DNA of 15,092 bases. It comes from Chitinophagaceae bacterium UBA2791. Lineage in GTDB: Bacteria > Bacteroidota > Bacteroidia > Chitinophagales > Chitinophagaceae. This document shows, piece by piece, positions 1 through 7,231 of this stretch; position 1 is the stretch's first letter, and each line of letters opens with the position of its first letter. The stretch lies in NCBI GenBank assembly GCA_002352105.1, contig DEHV01000041.1:1715-16806 (forward strand), read 5' to 3'. The notes under the pieces are model-generated. The model did not search any database. It saw nothing but the letters and a program-made list of their open reading frames with translations, and had not been told where the DNA came from. The position numbers and the translations under genes are program-made.

Positions 1-1
1 T

Positions 2-526
2 TTTGTTGAGAACTTCGGTTCGCTTTCGACAGACCAACTGAATTGGAAACCCAATTCTCAAACGTGGAGTATTGCTCAGAACATTGACCATTTAATTGTT
101 GTGAACGAAACATATTATCCTGTTTTGGCTTCTCTAAAAGAAGGAACTTATAAAACGCCTTTCATTGCAAAACTTGGTTTTATAGCTTCATTCTTAGGTA
201 AGACAGTTCTTAACGCAGTGAACCCGGACAGAAAGAAAAAAATGAAAACATTTCCGGTTTGGGAACCAACCACTAGTCAAATAAAAGACAACATTCTTCA
301 ACACTTTGAAAAACACCAAAGCGAACTGAAACAACAAATCGAAACATCAAAAGAATTAGTTGAAAAAGGAACAATCATTTCATCGCCTGCAAACAAAAAT
401 ATCGTGTATAAATTGGAAACAGCTTTTGACATTATTGTTTCCCACGAACAACGACACTTGGAACAAGCGAAAGAAGTGTTACAATTGATGACAAAACTCA
501 AAATACTATGGATTAAAAATCCATAG
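2..526 (+). CDS. DinB-like (DinB_2 superfamily) protein, 5'-truncated by window edge
   Basis: The reading frame is open from base 2, so the gene starts before the window; the GTG at 101 is only an internal codon. About 174 residues are visible. The start of the visible part (LNWKPNSQTWSIAQNIDHL) is typical of the DinB-like four-helix metal-binding fold: a Trp-rich turn, then a helix carrying the first His (visible residue about 30). The last helix carries HEQRHL (about 148 and 152), giving the expected three-His metal site. Family members include thiol S-transferases and many uncharacterised stress proteins; the substrate cannot be told here. The middle has a basic stretch (DRKKKMK). The gene is about 35% GC by eye, well below most of the window. 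The stop codon lies inside the right arm of a perfect hairpin. Confidence 0.8.
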   Translation, partial: FVENFGSLSTDQLNWKPNSQTWSIAQNIDHLIVVNETYYPVLASLKEGTYKTPFIAKLGFIASFLGKTVLNAVNPDRKKKMKTFPVWEPTTSQIKDNILQHFEKHQSELKQQIETSKELVEKGTIISSPANKNIVYKLETAFDIIVSHEQRHLEQAKEVLQLMTKLKILWIKNP

Positions 527-537
527 TATTTTGAGTT
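495..537 (+). terminator. 18-bp perfect inverted repeat, probable terminator
   Basis: Arms 495-512 and 520-537 are exactly complementary around a 7-base A-rich loop (513-519). The right arm contains the TAG stop of the DinB-like gene. The stem is AT-rich and there is no long T-run after it, so it is not a textbook intrinsic terminator, but its place at the gene end fits termination or mRNA 3'-end protection. Confidence 0.55.
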
Positions 538-570
538 ATCAAAAGTAATATTAACAGAACAAACAAAGGC

Positions 571-1617
571 ATGTCGGAAAAAGAAAAACTATTGCATTTA
601 GTTTTAGACCGGGCAATTGACAAAAAGAAAATATTCGGAACTTCTTTTGCTATAAAGAAAGATGGCAGAACCTGGCTTGGCGCATCAGGAGATCTTTCAA
701 TTGATCAACCCTATTTTATCGCCAGTACCACCAAACTTTTTACTACTGCTATAATTTTATATTTGAGAAAAAAAGGCAGTCTAAGTTTAGATGACAAAAT
801 CAATACTTATCTAGATAGCGGTATCTTAAACGGTCTGCATATTTATAAAGGAGCCGACCATTCTACTGAACTTACTATTAACCACTTATTAGCCCACACA
901 TCGGGGCTTTCCGATTATTTTCAAGAGAAAGGCGCTAATGGAAAGAGCCTGGAAGACGAGCTTAAAACGGGTAACGACCAATCCTGGACTTTTGAACAAG
1001 CTATTGAAAGGACCAAAGCAATGAAACCGCTTTTTGTTCCCGGAACAAAGAACAAAGCCCATTATTCTGATGCGAATTTTCAGCCTCTTGGAAGAATCAT
1101 TGAAGCCATCACAAAGAAACCTTATTCGCAAAACTGCAATGACCTGATCATTACGCCGCTCGGCTTATCAAAAACATACCTTTATCAGGACTTTACCGAC
1201 AATACGCCAAAAACGCTTTATTACAAAGCGAATAAACTACCTATCTCAAAGGCCATGACCTCTTTTGGTTCCGATGGAGGTATCGTTTCAACATCAGCGG
1301 ATATGCTTCTATTTATTGACGCTTTCTTTACGGGCAAGCTATTCCCATCCCAATACATAAGCGAATTGCAAAAATGGAACAGGATTTTTTTTCCGATGCG
1401 TTCCGGAATTGGCATCCACTTGTTCAAACTTCCCTGGATTTTTAATCCGACAGGGGCCGTGCCGCCCTTCATAGGACATTCAGGGCTTTCGAGGGCGCTG
1501 GCCTACTACAGCCCAAAGAACAATCTCTATATTACCGGGACTGTAAATCAGGTAGCGCATCCCGACCTTTCATTTAAAACCATGATAAAACTGACGCAGA
1601 AACTAATAAAAAAATGA
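571..1617 (+). CDS. Serine hydrolase, beta-lactamase/class C PBP-like fold
   Basis: A 348-residue protein of the Beta-lactamase (PF00144-type) superfamily. The nucleophile motif SxxK is S52-T-T-K55. HTSGL follows at about 109-113, the Tyr motif reads YSD (Y165-S-D167) instead of the classical YxN, a substitution seen in esterase-like members, and the third motif is GHSG (302-305). No signal peptide or lipobox is seen, so it is probably cytoplasmic, which argues against a secreted beta-lactamase and for an esterase or peptidase-like hydrolase. The ATG follows AAAGG. It lies 44 bp after the DinB-like gene on the same strand, but the hairpin between them may separate the two transcripts. The 5' half is AT-rich like the DinB gene; GC rises toward the 3' end. 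Confidence 0.85.
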   Translation: MSEKEKLLHLVLDRAIDKKKIFGTSFAIKKDGRTWLGASGDLSIDQPYFIASTTKLFTTAIILYLRKKGSLSLDDKINTYLDSGILNGLHIYKGADHSTELTINHLLAHTSGLSDYFQEKGANGKSLEDELKTGNDQSWTFEQAIERTKAMKPLFVPGTKNKAHYSDANFQPLGRIIEAITKKPYSQNCNDLIITPLGLSKTYLYQDFTDNTPKTLYYKANKLPISKAMTSFGSDGGIVSTSADMLLFIDAFFTGKLFPSQYISELQKWNRIFFPMRSGIGIHLFKLPWIFNPTGAVPPFIGHSGLSRALAYYSPKNNLYITGTVNQVAHPDLSFKTMIKLTQKLIKK

Positions 1618-1704
1618 GATGGAATAACCGATGGCATCTTTTTAGAATAATAGCGCTAAAATACGCGAAAGCAAAACCAAAATCAGCAATTGTAAAAGAA
1701 CACC

Positions 1705-2232
1705 TTGACTCCGAAACAAACAGAGCGACTAAAAAAGAAGATTACTGATATTAAGCGGGCGCTTGCAGCAGAAAAAAGAAAGCTTGGCTGCTATGATGAC
1801 AGTCGTGGACGTCGATACATGCCGCTGCGATACTTTATTAAGCTTTCCGATTACGCCGGCGGACTGGCATATCTCAAATGGTTTCAGAAAAATTTTCCGG
1901 ACGATGGCGGATTTCCTGAGTTTTTATTTGAGTGGACAATCATCCTCTTTAAGACTGGTAAAATAAAAGAAGCCGAAAAAAAAGCATTTCAAACTTTTTG
2001 CCGCAACCCTTACTGGTTTGACAAATTCTTCGGTAAACCTATAAAGCCTATTGATATGTGGCATGGCTCAAACATTGCCGCTCCAGAGTACGCGGAAGCC
2101 CTTGCGTATTCTAATGAACAGGCCGACCCGGCCGACTTCTGCGAATGGCTCGAGAAAACCATTTCTACAGATGAGTTCGTTGACCAACGCGCAAAACACA
2201 TTGAAATTTATAGACGACTAAAATCAAACTGA
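1705..2232 (+). CDS. Conserved-looking hypothetical protein, TPR-like helical
   Basis: A 175-residue soluble protein that I cannot name. It begins with a basic helical segment (about 1-27, Lys/Arg-rich), followed by a short stretch YDDSRGRRY, then alternating aromatic/helical segments (FLFEWTIILFKTGKIKEAEKKAFQTF, about 74-99, abbreviated here by its ends) whose spacing resembles one tetratricopeptide-type helix pair. No signal peptide, membrane segment or obvious catalytic motif is seen. The start must be the TTG at 1705, because an in-frame stop lies at 1693-1695 and the next ATG is well inside the protein. It lies 87 bp after the serine hydrolase on the same strand, so co-transcription is possible. 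A scaffold or protein-interaction role is only a guess. Confidence 0.65.
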   Translation: MTPKQTERLKKKITDIKRALAAEKRKLGCYDDSRGRRYMPLRYFIKLSDYAGGLAYLKWFQKNFPDDGGFPEFLFEWTIILFKTGKIKEAEKKAFQTFCRNPYWFDKFFGKPIKPIDMWHGSNIAAPEYAEALAYSNEQADPADFCEWLEKTISTDEFVDQRAKHIEIYRRLKSN

Positions 2233-2480
2233 TAAAGAGAAGCGGCGCCGTCTGGTACGATAGGGATTTCAATTGGAGAAACCGAATTGATAGCAAACCG
2301 CTCCTGCTTATACTTGGTTTTATACACGTTGAGCATGATATAGCAACTTCAGTTTTTGTAAATACCGGCCTCGGATCGGCCAAGCAAATAGCTTACCTGT
2401 TTTGTAGATGGTTTTATTAGCAGCGGCAATAAGTAAGGCTTCCTGAGCCATAAAATAATGTCCGACCTCGCCCCCATCTC

Positions 2481-2891
2481 CTAGTGCGGCAACTTATCCC
2501 TCCACCGCCCATAGATCCAGACGCCGAATACGGCGCTGAGAAGAGTTAGAATGATAACAGGATAACCGACCCCTATCAGGGCGAACAAGGGGCCGGGGCA
2601 GGCGCCGGTGATCGCCCAGCCGCAGCCAAAGATCAGGCCGCCATATACTATCCCCCAGTCAAATTCCTTTTTGGGGATGACAATATTCTCCCCATTGATG
2701 GTTCTTATTTTAAACTTTTTGATCAGCCACACGCCGATCATCCCGGTGATCACGGCGCTGCCGATGATGCCGTACATATGAAAAGACTCAAAACGAAACA
2801 TCTCCTGTATCCTGAACCAGGACACTACCTGCGATTTTACCAGCACAACTCCAAACAACAGACCGGCTAATAAATATTTTACATTGCGCAT
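2481..2891 (-). CDS. DUF6691 / YeeE-YedE family membrane protein, C-terminal half of split thiosulfate transporter
   Basis: A 136-residue integral membrane protein with four hydrophobic segments (about 5-20, 37-57, 80-100 and 107-127). The hallmark is GCGWAITGACPGPL (about 89-102), with two cysteines in a glycine-rich half-membrane loop. This motif is characteristic of YeeE/YedE sulfur transporters, in which membrane-embedded cysteines relay thiosulfate. In TsuA/YeeE the whole channel is one chain; here, as commonly in Bacteroidota, it is split and this is the second piece. It begins 15 bp after the stop of its partner, so the two are surely one operon. Thiosulfate is inferred as substrate from the family; another sulfur species is possible. 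No rhodanese or TusA-like partner is seen next door. Confidence 0.87.
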   Translation of the reverse strand: MRNVKYLLAGLLFGVVLVKSQVVSWFRIQEMFRFESFHMYGIIGSAVITGMIGVWLIKKFKIRTINGENIVIPKKEFDWGIVYGGLIFGCGWAITGACPGPLFALIGVGYPVIILTLLSAVFGVWIYGRWRDKLPH

Positions 2892-2906
2892 AACGAATAC
2901 TTTGAG

Positions 2907-3470
2907 TTAGAGCTTTAAGAGATAGGGAAGAATGAACCAGGTCGTGACCAGGCCGCCGGCCATAAAGCAACAGGTAGCCACCAGGGATGGCCACTGCAGG
3001 GTGGCAAGACCGGTAATGGAATGACCCGAAGTGCAGCCATTTGCATACCGGGTTCCGAAGCCTACCAGGAAACCGCCCAGCACAAAAAAGATGAACCCCC
3101 TCCAGGTAAACAACTGATCCGCGCTAAAGATATCGGCGGGAAGAAGCGCGCTGTAATCAGTTATACCCGCATTTTGCAAGGTTTGCGCCGCGCCGCTGCT
3201 TATGGCTACCGCATCATTGCCTCCTAAGAAAGCTGAAGCAATCCATCCTCCTGTAACGATCCCTGCTACAAAAAACAGGTTCCAGGATTCCTTCTTCCAA
3301 TCATAACTGAAAAAAGGGACCTTGGACGGAATGCAGGCCGCACAAATATGTTTAAGGGAAGAAGAAATGCCAAAGGGCTTATTGCCAATGATAAACAAAG
3401 CGGGGACGGCCAATCCCAAGATGGGCCCGGCTATATACCAGGGCCAGGGCTCCTGAAGAAATGATATCAT
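2907..3470 (-). CDS. YeeE/YedE family membrane protein, first half of split thiosulfate transporter
   Basis: A 187-residue membrane protein starting MISFLQEPWPWYIAGP; an ATG eight codons upstream (3494) is also in frame, but family members usually begin with this 'xPWPWYxAGP' stretch, so 3470 is preferred. It has hydrophobic segments near the N terminus, at about 65-85, 110-130 and 155-180. The signature GFGTRYANGCTSGHSITGL (about residues 127-145) carries the conserved thiosulfate-relay cysteine. A second Cys pair, CAAC, lies in the first loop (about 41-44). It is the promoter-proximal gene of the pair and presumably forms one pore with the DUF6691 protein in the inner membrane. The substrate is inferred from homology to TsuA only. 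Confidence 0.87.
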   Translation of the reverse strand: MISFLQEPWPWYIAGPILGLAVPALFIIGNKPFGISSSLKHICAACIPSKVPFFSYDWKKESWNLFFVAGIVTGGWIASAFLGGNDAVAISSGAAQTLQNAGITDYSALLPADIFSADQLFTWRGFIFFVLGGFLVGFGTRYANGCTSGHSITGLATLQWPSLVATCCFMAGGLVTTWFILPYLLKL

Positions 3471-3526
3471 GCGTATGTTTTTACTTGAATACAATAATAG
3501 GGAATTTATGTACGCCCCGGATGGAA

Positions 3527-3558
3527 AGGGAGCGCATCGGACCTTCGATACGCTCCCT
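3527..3558 (-). terminator. Hairpin between lipoprotein gene and YeeE operon
   Basis: Arms 3527-3539 and 3546-3558 pair over 13 bp with one mismatch around a 6-base loop (AGGGAGCG / CGCTCCCT ends). It lies about 120 bp beyond the stop of the minus-strand lipoprotein gene and upstream of the YeeE gene. Two shorter hairpins (3604-3623 and 3622-3653) sit nearer the stop. None has a strong T-run; termination of the lipoprotein transcript is the likeliest role. Confidence 0.4.
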
Positions 3559-3681
3559 CTATGCTTAAACCATTAAGATCCGATACCTCCTTCCGGGCGG
3601 ACGCTGCGTCGATAATAACGCAGGCGGCGGGTAAGATTCCTGCCTCGCCGCCTATTCCCCGAACCGCACGAACTCCGCCGC

Positions 3682-5112
3682 TTAGAATATCCTGTACGGC
3701 ATGGTATAGTTCCAGATGGTTCCGCCATCCAGAATGGGCCAGTCTTTCCCCGCCGGCAAAAAATCATCGGGATCGGGCGCATAAGATCCTCCCTGGCTAT
3801 TGAATGCATCCCGTAGATAAGAATATCGGTCCAGCATCCGCTGAGTGATGATCTCGTCCTGGGTGGTCACCGATATTTCATAGCTAATATCGCCCACGCT
3901 TTTACCCAGGGAAGGCTTTCCCGGAATATTTATGGTGGTGCTGAGCGATCCTTTGAATTTCTTTGTTCCCTGGGTATCGTCCTCATACACCGCATATACC
4001 TGCTGTTTGTTTTCTTCCTGCCAATTGGCATCCCATAAACTATAGATCCTTTTCCAGCGTTTGTTCCTGATATCCCCTCTTTTATAATAAACAGTCGCCA
4101 CATCCCCCGAGAAATTGGTTACCTGCTGGTCTTTCACGGTAAGATAAGCGCTGACCCGCGCAACCTTTACCTCTGATCCCCCTCCGTTTCCCGTTAAACT
4201 GATCAGTCTATCCAGTTGTTGGGTTAACCTGGACATGCCGTGATATACCCTTGAAACGGCGCCCGCAGGAGCCTCATTTTCCGGGTTGATCACTACCGAT
4301 GGCTGAGCGCCTACCGCTACAATATGCGTGGGCCGTCCATACGCATAATCGTCGTTCACGATAACCTGTCTGAAGCAGGCAGTCAGGCTAAACCTCGTTC
4401 CGCAGGCATACCGTTCTTTTCCCGGGCCGGCATCGGCCTCCCTGTCGGTATATACGATCGTGGGCGTTTGATAGGCGATCGGCGCGCTGGTCAACGCCGC
4501 AACGCCATTCTTATAAACCGCTTCAAAATTCTGCGAATAGGGGAAATAAATGGCTGCCCCCAAAGCGGTTGAAAAAATAAGATCCCCGGAAACACTATTG
4601 ACCATTGGAGCGGAGGATGCCGACTCGGGTCTCGTGGCAATGGGCCGGTCTGTTCCGCTTCTATCCCGGTCAAGCAAACGCTGCCTGTTGAATTCAGATG
4701 CCTTCAGCTGTGATTTTAGAAAAGGATAGACGCCCTTATCCAACGCTTCATAGAAGAGTTTTCTAAACCACCCCTGTCTTACCCTGAATTTTTTAAACTT
4801 ATCCAAAGCGTAGAGCTCGCTTATCTCCGGATACAACAGGTCTTTCAACAAAACCCTTTCATCTTCATAATAGCCGGCATAAATCGCAGCATTCACTTCA
4901 TAACAGGCATCAGGGTCGAGGTAGACCTTCTCCAGTATGGCTGCAATTTCCCTGCTTATCCCCGCAATTTGTTTTTCCCTGCTCATGCTCATTTGCTGCT
5001 CGGGCGCAGCTCTATCCGAATCCCCGCCAAGATCTTTCTTACAGGCCGGAAACAAAAGAACAACGAGCATTAGCATGCCTCCCATATGGTACAGCGCTTG
5101 GGTATATTTCAT
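3682..5112 (-). CDS. Lipoprotein of unknown function (476 aa)
   Basis: A 476-residue protein with an N-terminal signal peptide ending in a lipobox, LFPAC (Cys24), followed by KKDLGGDSD. 'CKKD' after the lipobox is very common in Bacteroidota lipoproteins, and acidic residues close behind fit surface-export signals. Residues about 40-150 are helical and charged; 150-165 are Ser/Pro/Arg-rich; the rest (about 170-476) is rich in Tyr, Thr, Gly and alternating beta-type residues, including a cysteine pair (RYACGTRFSLTACF) that could form a disulfide. I do not recognise an enzyme motif, TPR, SusD fold or Big domain. There is no SusC/SusD gene beside it, so a polysaccharide-utilisation role is not supported. 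It stands alone: hairpins separate it from the YeeE genes and a 431-bp gap from the divergent ABC gene. Confidence 0.8.
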   Translation of the reverse strand: MKYTQALYHMGGMLMLVVLLFPACKKDLGGDSDRAAPEQQMSMSREKQIAGISREIAAILEKVYLDPDACYEVNAAIYAGYYEDERVLLKDLLYPEISELYALDKFKKFRVRQGWFRKLFYEALDKGVYPFLKSQLKASEFNRQRLLDRDRSGTDRPIATRPESASSAPMVNSVSGDLIFSTALGAAIYFPYSQNFEAVYKNGVAALTSAPIAYQTPTIVYTDREADAGPGKERYACGTRFSLTACFRQVIVNDDYAYGRPTHIVAVGAQPSVVINPENEAPAGAVSRVYHGMSRLTQQLDRLISLTGNGGGSEVKVARVSAYLTVKDQQVTNFSGDVATVYYKRGDIRNKRWKRIYSLWDANWQEENKQQVYAVYEDDTQGTKKFKGSLSTTINIPGKPSLGKSVGDISYEISVTTQDEIITQRMLDRYSYLRDAFNSQGGSYAPDPDDFLPAGKDWPILDGGTIWNYTMPYRIF

Positions 5113-5543
5113 ATATATAGGTTTAAAAGTGTAAAATAGGCGGCAGGCAAATGGATCCTGCGCGATGACTACTCCCGACTAAAACCCGGAGGAGGCAGAC
5201 CGGTATAGGTAAACAGAAGGATCATAAAAAATATTTTTGCATCAGGAGAACCGCCAGCAACGCAACAGCTCTTGTTCGCTGCAATACGGCCGGTATTTCC
5301 GGAAGCGTAAATTGGACAAAGAGAGAAAAAGCCCAATAGGAAAAACACCTAACCTTTCTATGGATTTTCTTTAAAACCGCGTGGGTAAACCCTTGTCTTA
5401 TCCAATTGAGCAGAAATCTTTAGTTTTATCCACCCTGATGCCACGACGGATCGCCTGAACAAGCAGGGTTTAGCTTTGCCGCATGTTTTAAGGGTAAAGA
5501 AATACTCCGCGGGTCGGACCAGAGCCGGACCCTTATTAATTTT
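5113..5543. other. 431-bp divergent intergenic region
   Basis: This separates the lipoprotein gene (minus) from the ModF-like gene (plus) and must hold both promoters. On the plus strand there are two TAnnTTTG matches, at about 5231 (TATTTTTG) and at 5471-5478 (TAGCTTTG). A small minus-strand open frame with a GTG start (5169-5348, 59 codons) is described under findings. A 6-bp stem ACCCTG/CAGGGT spans about 5432-5470. No RNA family is recognised; I looked for a molybdenum-cofactor riboswitch because of the ModF-like gene and saw none. Confidence 0.6.
5471..5478 (+). promoter_or_regulatory. Possible Bacteroidota -7 element for the ModF-like gene
   Basis: TAGCTTTG fits the TAnnTTTG consensus and is the copy nearest the gene, giving a leader of about 58 bases. 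No TTTG is found at the usual -33 distance, so the assignment is weak. Confidence 0.3.
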
Positions 5544-7055
5544 ATGACGATGCAGAAACTACTGGAATTAAAACAGGTTAGTATAACGAGGGGAAATATC
5601 GCCTTGCTGGACAATATCAATCTTACGCTGAATCGCGGCGAGCAATGGGCGATTGTCGGAACTTCCGGGAGCGGGAAAACAACGCTGGCGCAGGCGATCA
5701 TGGGGATGGCTTATCATCGGGGAGAGATCATTCATTATCCCGATCCTGCCAATAACCTTAACCCTGTATTTGTAGAACAACAGCATCATTTTAAAAATCT
5801 ATCCAACACGAACGAGTTCTACTACCAGCAGCGATTTAATTCCGCCGATGCCGATAATTCGATCAACGTGGAAGAGGCGCTGAGCGAATACAAAGACGAG
5901 CGGTATTGGATCGAAACCCTGCGCCTGGTCCCGCTGCTGAAAGAGCCCCTTATCCAGCTTTCTAACGGGGAGAACAAGCGGTTGCAGCTGGCGAAGGCAT
6001 TAATGGTTTCTCCCACCCTGCTTATTTTAGACAATCCCTTTACCGGGCTGGACAAAGAGGGAAGACATACGCTGAACCTTATCCTGAACGATATCTGCGC
6101 GAAGGGTATTCATCTCCTGCTGATTACCAGCCCAACTGAACTTCCCGACGCTATTACCCATGTAGCCATACTGGAAAATGGACGGCTGATCTCCTCTGGT
6201 AAAAAAGAAATGACAAAGGTCGGCCCCGTCGTTTCTCATGATACCCTAAAAGAAAAAAATGACGCCCTGCTTTTCAACAACGCCATCGCGCCCCTGCTTG
6301 ACGAGCTCATCAGCGCTACTCCCGCGGATGATGCCGTATTCGCCGATGCGGTGAACATGCGCAATGTTACGATACGATACGCCGGAAAAACCATTCTTCA
6401 CCAGATCAACTGGAGGGTAAGAAAGGGAGAATGCTGGCGGATAGCCGGACCGAATGGCGCGGGCAAGTCAACCCTGCTGAGCCTGATCACGGGCGATAAC
6501 CCGCAGGCCTATGCGAACGAGGTATGGCTATTTGATCAACGCCGCGGCAGCGGGGAAAGCATCTGGGATATTAAAAAAAGGATCGGCTTTATTTCGCCGG
6601 AACTGCATCTTCATTTTGATCAGGCTTCTACCTGCTTCGAAGTGATCGCCTCCGGCCTGTTTGATACGGTCGGGCTTTTCCGGATCTTATCCGAATCGCA
6701 GGAGAAAACCGTAACGGCATGGCTAAGGATCATGCAACTGGAAGACTTTGCGCGGAAGCCCCTGCGCCAACTCTCCACCGGGCAACAACGGATGGCGCTG
6801 CTGGCAAGGGCCCTGATCAAAAATCCCCCGGTATTGATACTGGACGAGCCCTGCCAGGGATTGGATGAACAACAGATAGGCTTTATCAAGCGCCTGATCG
6901 ACCATCTGCATAAAAGATCCGGGACCACGCTGATCTATGTAAGTCATTATGACCACGAACTGCCTTCCTGTATAAATAAATCTTTATTGCTCGACCAGGG
7001 CGTTATGACCATACAACCCGAACGGGTTTCAAAAGATCAGGCAAATCCGAAGTAA
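5544..7055 (+). CDS. modF: Twin ABC ATPase, ModF-like
   Basis: A 503-residue soluble protein with two ABC ATPase domains and no membrane segments. Domain 1 has Walker A at 39-47 (GTSGSGKTT), signature LSNGE (139-143) and Walker B ending D163. Domain 2 has Walker A at 302-310 (GPNGAGKST), signature LSTGQ (410-414), Walker B with catalytic E435, and H-loop His468. The stretch RRGSGESIWDIKKRIGF (333-349) is diagnostic of E. coli ModF/PhrA, historically tied to molybdate transport though its exact role is unsettled. In domain 1 the catalytic Glu is Asn164 (LDNP), and the expected H-loop His is absent, so only one composite site may hydrolyse ATP. There are no modABC genes nearby, so a molybdate role is not supported by context. 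ATG at 5544 or 5550 are both possible. Confidence 0.85.
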   Translation: MTMQKLLELKQVSITRGNIALLDNINLTLNRGEQWAIVGTSGSGKTTLAQAIMGMAYHRGEIIHYPDPANNLNPVFVEQQHHFKNLSNTNEFYYQQRFNSADADNSINVEEALSEYKDERYWIETLRLVPLLKEPLIQLSNGENKRLQLAKALMVSPTLLILDNPFTGLDKEGRHTLNLILNDICAKGIHLLLITSPTELPDAITHVAILENGRLISSGKKEMTKVGPVVSHDTLKEKNDALLFNNAIAPLLDELISATPADDAVFADAVNMRNVTIRYAGKTILHQINWRVRKGECWRIAGPNGAGKSTLLSLITGDNPQAYANEVWLFDQRRGSGESIWDIKKRIGFISPELHLHFDQASTCFEVIASGLFDTVGLFRILSESQEKTVTAWLRIMQLEDFARKPLRQLSTGQQRMALLARALIKNPPVLILDEPCQGLDEQQIGFIKRLIDHLHKRSGTTLIYVSHYDHELPSCINKSLLLDQGVMTIQPERVSKDQANPK

Positions 7056-7106
7056 AATATCTGATCCTGCCGGATCTTCGTATTCAATAGGACGCCCTCT
7101 TAACAG

Positions 7107-7179
7107 AGCGGAAGACCGGACTCGAACCGGCTACCTACAGCTTGGGAAGCTGTCGCTCTACCAGGTGAGCTACTTCCGC
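7107..7179 (-). tRNA. tRNA-Gly (CCC anticodon)
   Basis: Read on the minus strand, this folds as a 73-base cloverleaf. The acceptor arms GCGGAAG and CTTCCGC pair fully, the D arm is GCTC...GAGC, the anticodon stem is ACAGC/GCTGT with loop TTCCCAA, and the T arm carries TTCGAGT. The anticodon CCC reads the glycine codon GGG. CCA is not encoded. It lies between the convergent ends of the ModF-like gene and the dehydrogenase gene. Confidence 0.95.
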
Positions 7180-7194
7180 ATATTTCGACTGAAA

Positions 7195-7226
7195 ATAACG
7201 TAAAAATCCGAATTATCATACGCAAA
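7195..7226 (-). promoter_or_regulatory. Possible tRNA-Gly promoter
   Basis: On the minus strand TTTG (7223-7226) is followed after 20 bases by TACGTTAT (7195-7202), close to the Bacteroidota TTTG / TAnnTTTG pattern. It ends about 16 bases before the tRNA 5' end, a fitting distance. The -7 match is imperfect. Confidence 0.35.
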
Positions 7227-7231
7227 CTTTA

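Noticed and set aside
1614..1748. 44-codon plus-strand frame overlapping the serine hydrolase stop as ATGA
   Set aside because: It overlaps the start of the better supported 175-aa gene, has no recognisable features, and such overlaps occur by chance in A-rich sequence.
5400..5543. Molybdenum-cofactor type riboswitch ahead of the ModF-like gene
   Set aside because: Only a short ACCCTG/CAGGGT stem is visible and the conserved elements of that riboswitch are not seen.
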